Assembly (NCBI GenBank): GCA_964638055.1
Contig: CAZWXF010000001.1
Span: 62,001-126,000 of the forward strand
Length of the DNA: 64,000 nt
DNA from: Prado023 sp964638055
GTDB lineage: Bacteria; Actinomycetota; Actinomycetes; S36-B12; CAIYMF01
Direction of reading: 5' to 3'
Below are positions 53,074 through 63,077 of this stretch, piece by piece (position 1 is the first letter of the stretch; every line of letters starts with the position of its first letter). The notes under the pieces are model-generated. The model searched no databases. It was not told the origin of the DNA and was given only the letters and a program-made list of their open reading frames with translations. A program made the position numbers and the translations under genes.

Positions 53074-53079
53074 CCGGGC

Positions 53080-54390
53080 ATGATCCGGCGCCTTGACCTC
53101 AGGGCGGGGCTGCCCGCAGACCTCGCCGCAGCGGCGCCGAGGGCCTCGGTCGACGTCGAGCAGGCCCTCGCCGCCGTGGCCCCGATCGTGGCTGATGTGG
53201 CTGCCCGCGGGGGTCAGGCGGTCCTGGACCACGGGGAGCGGCTCGACGGCGTGCGGGCGCCGCACCTTCGCGTGCCCGAGTCGATCCTGGACGCGGCCCT
53301 GGCCGGCCTCGATCCCGACGTCCGGCGCGCCCTCGAGGTCGCCATCGAGCGCGTGCGCATCGTGCACCGCGACCAGCTGCCCGAGCCCCGCATCACCCAG
53401 GTGGTGACCGGCGGGACCGTGACCTCGCGTCACCTCCCGGTCGATCGGGTGGGCCTCTACGTCCCCGGTGGCCGGGCGGTGTATCCGTCGTCGGTGGTGA
53501 TGAACGTCGTCCCCGCACAGATCGCCGGGGTGGCCTCGCTCGCCATCGCGTCCCCGCCCCAGGTCGACCATGGCGGGCTCCCGCACCCGACGATCCTGGC
53601 CGCGGCCGCCCTCCTGGGCGTCGACGAGGTCTACGCGGCCGGTGGTGCCCAGGCGATCGCGATGTTCGCGTACGGCGCGGCCCTCCCGGGGGGCACCGTC
53701 TGCCGCCCCGTCAACCTCGTGACCGGACCGGGCAACGTCTACGTGACTGCGGCCAAGCGCCTGCTCAAGGGCAGGATCGGGATCGACGCGGAGGCCGGCC
53801 CGACCGAGATCATGGTCCTGGCCGACAGCACCGCCTCGGCCGCGCACGTGGCCGCCGATCTCATCAGCCAGGCCGAGCACGACGTACTGGCCGGCTCGGT
53901 CCTGGTGACCGACTCCGCGGAGCTGGCCGATGCGGTGGCCGGCGAGCTGGCCAGCCAGGTGGGGGCGACCAAGCACTCCCAGCGGATCGCCGAGGCCCTG
54001 GCCGGTCCGCAGAGCGCGATCATCCTGGTCGCGAACCTCGAGGACGGACTGGCCGTCGTCAACGCGTACGCCGCGGAGCACCTGGAGGTCATCACCGCTG
54101 ACGCCGGGTCCGTGGCGGCACGGGTTCGCAACGCCGGCGCGGTGTTCGTCGGACCGGACTCGCCGGTGTCGCTCGGCGACTACCTGGCCGGGTCGAACCA
54201 TGTCCTGCCCACAGGGGGATGCGCCTGCCACTCCAGTGGCCTGGGGGTCTCCACCTTCCTGCGGCGCGTCAGCTTCATCGAGTACGACCGCGCGGCCCTG
54301 GCCGGCGTGGCCGGGCACATCGCGGCGCTCGCCGCGGCCGAGGACCTCCCCGCCCATGCCGCAGCCGTCGCTATCCGGGTGGAGCCATGA
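53080..54390 (+). CDS. hisD: Histidinol dehydrogenase
   Basis: A 436-aa zinc enzyme doing the last two oxidations of histidine synthesis (histidinol to histidine). It has VGLYVPGGRAVYPSSVVMN, EVYAAGGAQAIAMFAYG, VNLVTGPGNVYVTAAKR, GIDAEAGPTEIMVLAD, QAEHDVLAGSVLVTDS and YAAEHLEVI, the catalytic and zinc-binding segments, all intact. It overlaps hisC by 4 nt (ATGA). Confidence 0.95.
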   Translation: MIRRLDLRAGLPADLAAAAPRASVDVEQALAAVAPIVADVAARGGQAVLDHGERLDGVRAPHLRVPESILDAALAGLDPDVRRALEVAIERVRIVHRDQLPEPRITQVVTGGTVTSRHLPVDRVGLYVPGGRAVYPSSVVMNVVPAQIAGVASLAIASPPQVDHGGLPHPTILAAAALLGVDEVYAAGGAQAIAMFAYGAALPGGTVCRPVNLVTGPGNVYVTAAKRLLKGRIGIDAEAGPTEIMVLADSTASAAHVAADLISQAEHDVLAGSVLVTDSAELADAVAGELASQVGATKHSQRIAEALAGPQSAIILVANLEDGLAVVNAYAAEHLEVITADAGSVAARVRNAGAVFVGPDSPVSLGDYLAGSNHVLPTGGCACHSSGLGVSTFLRRVSFIEYDRAALAGVAGHIAALAAAEDLPAHAAAVAIRVEP

Positions 54391-55544
54391 CCACCGTGAG
54401 CGCCGACGCTGCGCTGGCGGACCTGCCCCTGCGCCCGGAGCTGCGCGGCCAGGTGCCCTACGGAGCCCCGCAGCTCGACGTCCCGGTGCGGCTCAACGTC
54501 AACGAGAACCCGTTCCCGCCCGGCGCCGAGCTCGTCGCGGACATCGCCAGCGCCGTCGCCGTCGCGGCGGCCACGCTCAACCGCTACCCGGATCGCGACG
54601 CCCTGGGGCTGCGAGCCGACCTCGCCGCGTACGTCGCCGGCGATGTGGCCCGCGACCGCGTCGCCGGCGCAGCGACGGATCCCCGTCAGATCGGCTCGTC
54701 CGAGGTCTGGGCGGCCAACGGATCCAACGAGATCATGCTCCAGCTCCTCCAGGCGTTCGGTGGACCGGGGCGTGCCGCCCTGGGCTTCGCCCCCACGTAC
54801 TCGATGTACCCCGACTACTGCCGGGACACCTTCACCGAGTACCGGACGCTGCCGCGCAGGGCCGACTTCCGGATCGACGTGCCCGCGGCGCTGGAGCACA
54901 TCCGGGCGCACCAGCCCGACGTGATCCTGGTCGCCTCGCCGAACAACCCGACGGGCACGTCGGTGGAGCTCGACGAGATCGACGCGCTCTGTCGCGCGAG
55001 CACGGGGATGGTCGTGGTCGACGAGGCGTATGCCGAGTTCCGACGCCCAGGTCGACCGTCGGCCATCGAGCTGCTCGCGGAGCACCCCCGACTCGTTGTG
55101 ACGCGCACCATGAGCAAGGCCTTCGCCCTGGCCGGCGCCCGGCTCGGGTACCTGATCGCCAGCCCGGCCGTTGTCGAGGCCGTCCAGCTCGTCCGGCTGC
55201 CGTATCACCTCTCGGCCGTCACCCAGGCCGTGGCCCGGACCGCCCTGGCTCACGCGGACTCACTCCTGGCCGGGGTCGAGGCCCTGCGCGAGCAGCGGGA
55301 CGCGATGGTTGACTGGCTCGCCGGGCAGCCGGGCATCGAGGTCGTGCCCTCCGACGCCAACTTCATCCTCTTCGGTCGTTTCGCCGACCGGGACGACGTC
55401 TGGCAGCGACTGCTCGACCAGGGCGTGCTCGTCCGGGCGACGGGCCCGCGAGGCTGGCTGCGCGTGAGCGCGGGCACGGCCGAGGAGATGGCGGCGTTCC
55501 GGGCGGCGCTCGTGGCCGCACGCCGGCCGGGCGACACGGCATGA
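54387..55544 (+). CDS. hisC: Histidinol-phosphate aminotransferase
   Basis: A 385-aa PLP enzyme (fold type I). N-terminal RLNVNENPFPPG, NGSNEIMLQLLQAFGGPG, VASPNNPTGTSVELDEI, VVVDEAYAEF and the PLP-Lys in TMSKAFALAGARLGYL. It converts imidazole-acetol phosphate to histidinol phosphate. The ATG overlaps the hisD stop. Downstream, its stop is overlapped (ATGA) by a repeat-made reading frame instead of by hisB. Confidence 0.94.
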   Translation: MTTVSADAALADLPLRPELRGQVPYGAPQLDVPVRLNVNENPFPPGAELVADIASAVAVAAATLNRYPDRDALGLRADLAAYVAGDVARDRVAGAATDPRQIGSSEVWAANGSNEIMLQLLQAFGGPGRAALGFAPTYSMYPDYCRDTFTEYRTLPRRADFRIDVPAALEHIRAHQPDVILVASPNNPTGTSVELDEIDALCRASTGMVVVDEAYAEFRRPGRPSAIELLAEHPRLVVTRTMSKAFALAGARLGYLIASPAVVEAVQLVRLPYHLSAVTQAVARTALAHADSLLAGVEALREQRDAMVDWLAGQPGIEVVPSDANFILFGRFADRDDVWQRLLDQGVLVRATGPRGWLRVSAGTAEEMAAFRAALVAARRPGDTA

Positions 55545-55813
55545 CGACCCGCTCTGCGCCGGAGAAGCGCCTGCTCCCCGCGCTGGCGGGGATGGGCCGG
55601 GTCTTGATCGCCCGGGTCTCGACGGGCTCGACCGGCGCGGGACGCCCCGCGTGGGTCTGGACGGGCTCGACCGGCGCGGGACGCCCCGCGTGGGTCTGGA
55701 CGGGCTCGACCGGCGCGGGACGCCCCGCGTGGGCCTGGATGGGCTCGACCGGCGCGGGGGGCCCGGTGTGGATCGCCAGCATCGCGATGTCAGCAACGAC
55801 GAGGGAGGACTGA
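55541..55813 (+). CDS. Repeat-derived small ORF bridging hisC and hisB
   Basis: A 90-aa frame that starts on ATGA overlapping hisC and stops on TGATG overlapping hisB, so it is coupled on both sides. The middle is built from four tandem copies of a 13-residue phrase, TGSTGAGRPAWVW, produced by a 39-nt repeat (array B). Its composition (Gly, Ser, Thr, Arg, Trp) suggests no fold. It may exist only to keep ribosomes moving from hisC to hisB. Whether it is a functional protein is doubtful. Confidence 0.4.
   Translation: MTTRSAPEKRLLPALAGMGRVLIARVSTGSTGAGRPAWVWTGSTGAGRPAWVWTGSTGAGRPAWAWMGSTGAGGPVWIASIAMSATTRED
55617..55772 (+). repeat. Repeat array B: four 39-nt tandem units inside the his operon
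   Basis: Units start at 55617, 55656, 55695 and 55734; the second and third are nearly identical, the fourth is degenerate. Each contains GACGGGCTCGACCGGCGCGG, the same core as the arrays at 18.5, 57.2 and 61.1 kb. 39 is a multiple of 3, so copy-number change would not shift the frame. Confidence 0.9.
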
Positions 55814-56400
55814 TGGGTCGCTCGGCCGAGATCAGGCGCACCACCAAGGAGAGCGACGTCCGGCTCTCGCTGGAGCTGGACGGCTCCGGAGCCACGGACA
55901 TCAGCACGGGCGTGCCGTTCTTCGACCACATGATGACCCAGATCGGCAAGCACGCCGGCTTCGACCTGACGATCCTCACGCAGGGCGACATCGAGGTCGA
56001 CTCCCACCACACCGTGGAGGACACCAGCCTCGCCTTCGGCGCCGCGCTACGGCAGGCGCTCGGCGACAAGGCCGGCATCCGGCGGTTCGGCGACGCGATG
56101 GTCCCCCTCGACGAGGCCTTGGCACAGGCTGTGGTGGACCTCTCCGGCAGGCCCTATGTCATGCACGACGAGCCGCCGATGGCCCCGATGATCGGCACCT
56201 ACGACACGACGCTGACCCGGCACGTGTGGGAGTCGATCTCGGCGACCGCGCAGATCTGCCTGCACGTGCGCTGCCTGTACGGCCGCAACCCGCACCACAT
56301 GGTGGAGGCGCAGTTCAAGTCGGTGGCTCGCGCCCTGCGCACGGCGGTCGAGATCGACCCGCGAGTGATCGGGGTGCCCAGCACGAAGGGCGCCCTGTGA
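55813..56400 (+). CDS. hisB: Imidazoleglycerol-phosphate dehydratase
   Basis: A 195-aa single-function HisB (no phosphatase domain). It binds Mn through FFDHMMTQIGKHAGFDL, DSHHTVEDT, RPYMVHDE-type and CLYGRNPHHMVEAQFKSVARALR, the expected His/Glu clusters. GGGAGG lies 6-7 nt before the ATG. The start overlaps the stop of the repeat ORF and the stop overlaps the next small gene (GTGA). Confidence 0.94.
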   Translation: MGRSAEIRRTTKESDVRLSLELDGSGATDISTGVPFFDHMMTQIGKHAGFDLTILTQGDIEVDSHHTVEDTSLAFGAALRQALGDKAGIRRFGDAMVPLDEALAQAVVDLSGRPYVMHDEPPMAPMIGTYDTTLTRHVWESISATAQICLHVRCLYGRNPHHMVEAQFKSVARALRTAVEIDPRVIGVPSTKGAL

Positions 56401-56576
56401 GCGGTCAGGGCGTCGCCATCCTCGTCTCGGTCCTCCTGACCGGGATCATCATGGTGGCGTGGATCGTCTGGGGGGTGCGGGAGTACCGCCGCACGGGTTC
56501 CCCCCAATGGCTGTGGATGGCTGCGCTGCTGTCCGTGAGCATCCTGGTCATGCTCTCGACCTACCTCGCCCGATGA
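56397..56576 (+). CDS. Small two-helix membrane protein in the his operon
   Basis: A 59-aa protein from a GTG that overlaps the hisB stop (GTGA), itself overlapping hisH (ATGA). Two hydrophobic stretches (VAILVSVLLTGIIMVAWIVWGV and WLWMAALLSVSILVMLSTYLA) separated by a basic turn (REYRRTGSPQ). Tight coupling on both sides makes it a real gene. No function known to me; it could be a small membrane partner, or simply conserved filler. Confidence 0.7.
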   Translation: MSGQGVAILVSVLLTGIIMVAWIVWGVREYRRTGSPQWLWMAALLSVSILVMLSTYLAR

Positions 56577-57202
56577 CCCGAGTCGTCATCCTCGACTACG
56601 GCTCGGGGAACCTGCGGTCGGCGCAGCGCGCGCTGGCCCACGTCGGGGCGCAGGTGTCGGTGACCTCGGACCTGGTGCAGGCCGAGGCCGCAGACGGGCT
56701 GGTCGTGCCCGGGGTGGGTGCGTTCGCCGCCTGCATGGCCGGCTTCCGCGCCGTCCAGGGCCCGACGGCGGTGGGGCGTCGACTGGCCGGTGGACGCCCG
56801 GTCCTGGGCATCTGCGTGGGGATGCAGATCATGTTCGACCGCGGCGTGGAGCACGGCGTGATCAGCGAGGGGCTGGGGGAGTGGCCCGGCGTGGTGGACC
56901 TGCTGCCCGCCCCGGTCCTTCCGCACATGGGCTGGAACACGGTCGGTGTCCCGGAGGGCTCGGTCCTGTTCGACGGCGTCGCGGACGAGCGCTTCTACTT
57001 CGTGCACTCCTACGCGGTGCAGCAGTGGACCCTGCCCAGCCAGGCCCCCCTCCGTTCCCCCGTGGTGACCTGGGCCGAGCATGGCGTCCCCTTCGTGGCG
57101 GCCGTGGAGAACGGTCCCCTGTGCGCCACGCAGTTCCATCCGGAGAAGTCGGGGGACGCCGGGCTGCACCTGCTCGGCAACTGGGTGCGCTCGCTGGGCT
57201 GA
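56573..57202 (+). CDS. hisH: Imidazole glycerol phosphate synthase, glutaminase subunit HisH
   Basis: A 209-aa class I glutamine amidotransferase that feeds ammonia to HisF. The triad is Cys81 (LGICVGMQI), His189 and Glu191 (QFHPEKSG). Also ILDYGSGNLRSAQRAL and MGWNTV. The ATG overlaps the preceding small gene. The partners hisA/priA and hisF, normally next, are absent; a repeat array and pheST follow instead. Confidence 0.95.
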   Translation: MTRVVILDYGSGNLRSAQRALAHVGAQVSVTSDLVQAEAADGLVVPGVGAFAACMAGFRAVQGPTAVGRRLAGGRPVLGICVGMQIMFDRGVEHGVISEGLGEWPGVVDLLPAPVLPHMGWNTVGVPEGSVLFDGVADERFYFVHSYAVQQWTLPSQAPLRSPVVTWAEHGVPFVAAVENGPLCATQFHPEKSGDAGLHLLGNWVRSLG

Positions 57203-57225
57203 CCGCCGCGTCCCGGCTCCCCGTC

Positions 57226-57360
57226 GGTCGAGCCCGTCAAGCCCTCCGCGCCGGTCGAGCCTGTCGAGATCCCCGCGCCGGTCGAGCCTGTCGAGACCTC
57301 CGCGCCGGCCGAGCCGGTCGAGCCCTCCGCGCCGGTCGAGCCCGTCGAGACCCGCGCCCC
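57226..57360. repeat. Repeat array C: five 27-nt units
   Basis: Five contiguous 27-nt units, each GGTCGAGCC-C/T-GTCGAGACC-like followed by TCCGCGCC, between hisH and pheS. Read in one frame the unit would encode PVEPVETSA, a phrase that recurs in array A. No coding start is associated. The units are inverted relative to those of array B. Confidence 0.85.
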
Positions 57361-57421
57361 TCGTCGACAGACCAGCTCATGGGCGGACCCGCGGCGAGCC
57401 CAGCCCCCTCAGTCGGGCCGA

Positions 57422-57427
57422 TAGACT
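57422..57427 (+). promoter_or_regulatory. -10 element of pheST
   Basis: TAGACT about 35 nt before the pheS ATG; no -35 consensus is obvious. Confidence 0.45.
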
Positions 57428-57462
57428 CGTTGCCCGACTCGTCCGCGGCCCCGGAAGGCACC

Positions 57463-58572
<1,110 letters not shown>

Positions 58573-58575
58573 GGG

Positions 58576-61110
58576 ATGCGCGCGCCACTGAGCTGGATTC
58601 GCACGTTCACGCCCCTGCCGGCCGAGATCAGCGGCCGCGAGGTCGCCGCCCGCCTCATCGCGGCCGGCCTGGAGGTGGAGACCGTCGAGACCGTGGGCGG
58701 CGACGTCCAGGGCCCCCTGGTGGTGGCCGAGGTCCGCTCGGTCGAGGAGCTCACCGGCTTCCGCAAGCCGATCCGGTACTGCCGGGTCGGTGTCGGCGCA
58801 GGTCGGGGTGAGGCTGTCGACGGCCGGGTCAGCGACGAGCGTGGCGTCATCTGCGGGGCGTCGAACTTCGCCCCCGGGGACCTGGTCGTCGTGGCACTGC
58901 CGGGGGCCGTGCTTCCCGGCGGGTTCGAGATCGCCTCGCGCGAGACCTACGGCCGGCTCTCCGACGGGATGATCGCCAGCGAGCGCGAGCTCGGGCTCGG
59001 TGAGGACCACGCCGGGATCATCGTGCTGCCCCCGGGCAGCGGGCAGACCGGCGACGACGCCGGCGAGCTCCTCGGCCTCGGTGACGAGATCCTCGACATC
59101 GCTGTCACTCCGGACCGGGGGTACGCCCTGAGCATCCGCGGGGTCGCCCGGGAGGTCGCCACCGCCTTCGGGCTGCCCTTCGAGGACCCGGCCCTGGTCG
59201 ATCCCGAGGCGCTGCTGCCGTCTGCCAGTGGCGCGGCCGCCCACGGCTGCGCGATCGCCGACCCGCACGTCGCGGACCACTTCGTGCTGCGGACCATCTC
59301 GGGTCTGGACCCGACGGCGCCCAGCCCGCAGTGGATGCGCCGGACGCTGGTCGCATGCGGGATGCGCCCGGTCTCGCTGGCGGTCGACGTGACGAACTAC
59401 GTCATGCTCGAGCTGGGCCAGCCGCTGCACGCCTTCGACCGGGCCCAGCTCTCGGGCCCGCTCCAGGTCCGCCGCGCCGCGCAGGGCGAGCAGCTGGAGA
59501 CCCTCGACCACGTCCGGCGCACGCTGCGCGGCCAGGACGTCGTCATCGCCGACGACGCGCGCCCGCTGGCGCTGGCCGGGACGATGGGCGGGCTGGAGTC
59601 GGAGATCTCCGACAACTCCAGCGAGGTGGCCATCGAGGCGGTCCACTTCGACGCCGTGTCGATCGCCCGGATGTCGCGGAATCACCGGCTGTCCTCCGAG
59701 GCCAGCAGGCGCTTCGAGCGGGGGGTCGATCCCGCCCTCCCCGCCATCGCATCGGCCCGCGCGGCGGCGCTGCTCATCGAGCTGGGTGGCGCCCGGTACG
59801 TGGGGAGCTCCCGTGTCGACCAGCGGGTCCCGGCGGCCCCGGTGACGATGTCCGCCGACCTGCCGGGCCGCATGTCGGGCATGGCCATCGGTGCCGAGCG
59901 AGTCGTGCACCTGCTCGGCGAAGTGGGAGCGACGGTGCAGCGTGCGGGGGACGAACTGCAGGGCGGCCTTCTCGTCACCGCACCCAGCTGGCGCCCCGAC
60001 CTGACGGGCCGGGCCGAGCTGGTGGAGGAGGTGATCAGGCTCGTCGGGTACGAGAACCTCCCGGCGCGCCTGCCACAGGCCCCTGCCGGCTTCGGCCTGA
60101 CGACCGGCCAGCGGCTGCGCCGTCGGATCGGCCGGGCACTGGCCTCCGACGGTCTCGTCGAGGTGCTGGCCTACCCCTTCATCGGGGCCGCCGACCTCGA
60201 CGCGCTCGGACTCGCGGCCGACGACCCTCGTCGCCGGTCCGTTCGTCTGGCCAACCCGCTGTCCGACGAGCAGCCCCTGCTGCGCACGACGCTGCTGCCC
60301 GGCCTCGCGGCCACGGCGCGACGCAACCTCAGCCGTGGCCTGGTCGACATCGCCCTCTACGAGGTCGGTCTCGTGTTCCGCTCGGCCGCCGGCTCCGACG
60401 CCTCGGCGGTCGACCTGCGCCCTTCCACGCAGGCGCGTCCCTCCGACGAGCAGCTTCTCGCGCTGGACCGGCTGCTCCCGGACCAGCCGCGCCACGCGGC
60501 GGGGCTGCTGGCCGGCGACCGGGACCGCGCAGGCTGGTGGGGGGCGGGCCGCGCTGCCACCTGGTCGGACGCGATCGGTGTGGTCCAGGACCTGGCGGCG
60601 GAGCTGGGCGTGCCCCTCGAGACCAGGGCCGCGGCCGCTGCGCCGTGGCACTCGGGCCGCTGCGCCGAGCTCGTCGTGGCAGGCTCGGTCATCGGCCACG
60701 CCGGGGAGCTTCATCCACGGGCGATCACCGCCCTGGGCCTGCCTGCGCGGGCGTGCGCCTTCGAGCTGGCTGTGGACCCGCTGCTCACGGCGACGCCCCC
60801 GGTCGCTGCCGCGCCCGAGCTCTCCACCATGCCCGTCGCCAAGGAGGACCTCGCGGTCGTCGTGGCGGCGGACATCAGCGCCGAGCGTGTCCGGCGGGCG
60901 CTCCTGGCCGGCGGAGGGAGCCTGCTGGAGGGCGTGCGCCTGTTCGACGCCTACACCGGCGACCAGGTGCCGCCCGGCCACAAGTCACTGGCCTTCGCCC
61001 TGCGGCTGCGCGCACCCGACAGGACACTGTCGACGGCAGAGGTGGCCGCGGTGCGCTCGTCCGCGCTGGCTCGGGCGGCCGAGGAGTGCGCGGCCGTCCT
61101 TCGCGCCTAG
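58576..61110 (+). CDS. pheT: Phenylalanyl-tRNA synthetase beta subunit
   Basis: An 844-aa subunit. It has an N-terminal segment RAPLSWIRTFTPLP, the EMAP-like tRNA-binding OB fold (about 40-150, with ICGASNFAPGDLVVVALPGA), B5 and B3/4 editing domains (SLAVDVTNYVMLELGQPLHAFD, SSEASRRFERGVDP), the catalytic-like core and a C-terminal anticodon-binding FDX-ACB domain (FPxVxxD-like STMPVAKEDLAVVV to the end). It follows pheS by 3 nt. Array D begins at its stop codon. Confidence 0.94.
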   Translation: MRAPLSWIRTFTPLPAEISGREVAARLIAAGLEVETVETVGGDVQGPLVVAEVRSVEELTGFRKPIRYCRVGVGAGRGEAVDGRVSDERGVICGASNFAPGDLVVVALPGAVLPGGFEIASRETYGRLSDGMIASERELGLGEDHAGIIVLPPGSGQTGDDAGELLGLGDEILDIAVTPDRGYALSIRGVAREVATAFGLPFEDPALVDPEALLPSASGAAAHGCAIADPHVADHFVLRTISGLDPTAPSPQWMRRTLVACGMRPVSLAVDVTNYVMLELGQPLHAFDRAQLSGPLQVRRAAQGEQLETLDHVRRTLRGQDVVIADDARPLALAGTMGGLESEISDNSSEVAIEAVHFDAVSIARMSRNHRLSSEASRRFERGVDPALPAIASARAAALLIELGGARYVGSSRVDQRVPAAPVTMSADLPGRMSGMAIGAERVVHLLGEVGATVQRAGDELQGGLLVTAPSWRPDLTGRAELVEEVIRLVGYENLPARLPQAPAGFGLTTGQRLRRRIGRALASDGLVEVLAYPFIGAADLDALGLAADDPRRRSVRLANPLSDEQPLLRTTLLPGLAATARRNLSRGLVDIALYEVGLVFRSAAGSDASAVDLRPSTQARPSDEQLLALDRLLPDQPRHAAGLLAGDRDRAGWWGAGRAATWSDAIGVVQDLAAELGVPLETRAAAAAPWHSGRCAELVVAGSVIGHAGELHPRAITALGLPARACAFELAVDPLLTATPPVAAAPELSTMPVAKEDLAVVVAADISAERVRRALLAGGGSLLEGVRLFDAYTGDQVPPGHKSLAFALRLRAPDRTLSTAEVAAVRSSALARAAEECAAVLRA

Positions 61111-61290
61111 GCGCGCGGGCTCGACGACGGGGTCTCGACGGGCTCGACCGGCGGGGTCTCGACGGGCTCGACCGACGGGACGGGCTCGACCGACGGGACG
61201 GGCTCGACGGGGGGTCTCGACGGGCTCGACCGGCGGGGAGGCGAGCGAGCGTCGGTCGAGCCCGTCGAGACCAGAGCGGGTCTTGGGTCT
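61110..61290. repeat. Repeat array D, mixed orientation
   Basis: Five or so copies of GGTCTCGACGGGCTCGACC in the forward sense (61129 to about 61240), with short GACGGGACGGGCTCGACC variants, then one reversed copy at about 61254-61273. The final part contains GTCTTGGGTCTC (61280-61291), identical to one arm of the hairpin at 18930. It lies between convergent pheT and the amidotransferase. Confidence 0.85.
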
Positions 61291-61314
61291 CGGCTGGCTC
61301 GACCTACGACCCGG

Positions 61315-62151
61315 TCAGGTCGTAGGGACGCGCGGGGTGAACGACCAGATCTCGTCCTGGCCGTCCTGGATCACGCCCCACGACGACTCCGGCACCTCGT
61401 TCCAGGCGCCTGCCAGCTCCCCGAAGGGCTCGGAGACGACCAGTCGGGTCTCCTCGGACACCTCGTAGAGCTGAGGGTTGTTGGGGTACTGGTGGCGCAG
61501 CGTCATGACGTCGGTGCTGAAGAACAGGGTCCGCGAGCTGCCTTCGCTGGAGTATCGGAAGCTCCAGACCCGGACCCCGTCGGTGGTCGCCACGGTCATC
61601 TGGATCGGGTGCTCGACACCATGCTTGTGGCCAACGTGCTCGATGAGTCCAACCGCCTCCTCGACCGCACGAACCGGGTCGTCGCGCAGCCCGAACGTCA
61701 ACGCGAGGTGGAAGAACAGCTCGGAGTCGGTCGATCCCTCCATGTTCGGGAAGTACGCCGGGTCGACGGCCAGCGAGAGGTCACGGCGGACCTTCGAGAA
61801 CTCCCGGATGAGCCCGTTGTGCATCCACAGCCAGTTGGCGAACTGGAAGGGATGGCAGTTGGTCTGCTGGATCGCCCCACCCGTGGAGGCCCGGACATGT
61901 GCGAACACCAGCCCCGAGACGAGATGGCGGGAGATGCTGCGCAGGTTGCGGTCGTTCCAGGCCGGGTCCGTGCTGCGGAACACCCCCGGCTCGCGGCCGA
62001 TCCCGTACCAGCCGACCCCGAAGCCGTCCCCGTTCGTCGTCGTCGCCCCCATCCTCGAGTTGAGGCTCTGGTCGATGAGGGAGTGCTTCGGGCGCAGCAG
62101 CAGGTGGTCCATGCGGATCGGTGATCCCGAGTAGGCCAGCCAACGGCACAT
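61315..62151 (-). CDS. Class II glutamine amidotransferase (YafJ-like)
   Basis: A 278-aa N-terminal-nucleophile glutaminase. I chose the ATG at 62151 because it makes Cys residue 2 (MCRWLAYSG), the catalytic nucleophile once Met is removed, and AGGAGG lies 5 nt before it. Other conserved stretches are NGDGFGVGWYG, FAHVRASTGGAIQQTNCHPFQF and WMHNGLIREF (glutamine and oxyanion sites), followed by STDSELFFHLAL. There is no synthase domain, so the ammonia acceptor is unknown; it is similar to EgtC and YafJ, but no egt genes are near. A minus-strand TAGATT (62232-62227) may be the -10 box. Confidence 0.85.
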   Translation of the reverse strand: MCRWLAYSGSPIRMDHLLLRPKHSLIDQSLNSRMGATTTNGDGFGVGWYGIGREPGVFRSTDPAWNDRNLRSISRHLVSGLVFAHVRASTGGAIQQTNCHPFQFANWLWMHNGLIREFSKVRRDLSLAVDPAYFPNMEGSTDSELFFHLALTFGLRDDPVRAVEEAVGLIEHVGHKHGVEHPIQMTVATTDGVRVWSFRYSSEGSSRTLFFSTDVMTLRHQYPNNPQLYEVSEETRLVVSEPFGELAGAWNEVPESSWGVIQDGQDEIWSFTPRVPTT

Positions 62152-62306
62152 CGCATCCTCCTGGTCGCCGCACCGTCGGATCCCGCGGTGCGCGGGGCGG
62201 CGCTCCGCCCGGTGTCGGCCGACCACAATCTAGGTACCTGCTGCCTGCGTAGTCGATTCGGTTCCATGGGTTGACCGGATCGACCAGGCAGCGATCTGAT
62301 CGTGCC

Positions 62307-63077
62307 ATGGGAATCGCCCCTGAACGGACAGCCCTGGTGACCGGGGCGAGCCGGGGGATTGGTCGAGCCCTGACGCAGTCCCTGGTCGCGGACGGCTGGC
62401 GCGTCGTCGCTCTCGCGCGCGATCGCGGACTCCTGGGCGAGCTGCGCGATGAACTGGGTCCGGCGATCATCCCGTACGTCGCGGATGTGACCGATCCCAA
62501 GGCCATGGCCGGTCTCGGCGACCGGCTCGCCGAGGTGGGCCCTGGCAGGCTCGACCTGGCCGTCGCCAACGCCGGGGCCTACACCGCGGTGGGCCCGACG
62601 TGGACCGCGGACCCCGAGGCATGGTGGCACGACCTCGCGGTGAACGTACGCGGGGTCCAGCTGACGCTTCGTGCCGTCCTTCCCGGGATGGTCGCCGGCG
62701 GGCACGGGCGGGTCGTCGTCCTGTCCTCGGGGATGTCGACGCATCCGACGCCCTGGTCCTCGGCGTACGGGGCCAGCAAGGCGGCGCTCAACCACCTCGT
62801 AGGCTCCGTCGCCGGTGAGCTGGCCGGAACGGGCGTAGGCATCTTCGCCATCTCCCCGGGGATGGTCGCCACGGAAATGACCCAATGGCCAGAGGAGCTG
62901 CTCGCATTCCGCCCGGACCTGCGTGATCTGGCACCTTCGGCGTTCCTGCCGACGACCAGGGCCTCGGACCTCGTGCGCGAGCTGGCCAGCGGCCGTCTGG
63001 ACGCCCTGACCGGCCGGTTCATCCACGTGCGTGACGACCTGGACGCCCTCCTGGCCGCGGCCGCTGATGCCACCTGA
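62307..63077 (+). CDS. Short-chain dehydrogenase/reductase
   Basis: A 256-aa Rossmann-fold oxidoreductase. Cofactor loop TGASRGIG (12-19), VANAG, catalytic Ser in VLSSGMS and the YxxxK pair Tyr154-Lys158 (YGASK). Substrate is not predictable. The start is the ATG at 62307, because the fold begins at once. The longer upstream frame lacks family sequence. Divergent from the amidotransferase. Confidence 0.85.
   Translation: MGIAPERTALVTGASRGIGRALTQSLVADGWRVVALARDRGLLGELRDELGPAIIPYVADVTDPKAMAGLGDRLAEVGPGRLDLAVANAGAYTAVGPTWTADPEAWWHDLAVNVRGVQLTLRAVLPGMVAGGHGRVVVLSSGMSTHPTPWSSAYGASKAALNHLVGSVAGELAGTGVGIFAISPGMVATEMTQWPEELLAFRPDLRDLAPSAFLPTTRASDLVRELASGRLDALTGRFIHVRDDLDALLAAAADAT

Noticed and set aside
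52945..53079. Histidine leader peptide or attenuator before hisD
   Set aside because: No run of His codons. TAGGAT 6 nt before the ATG leaves no leader.
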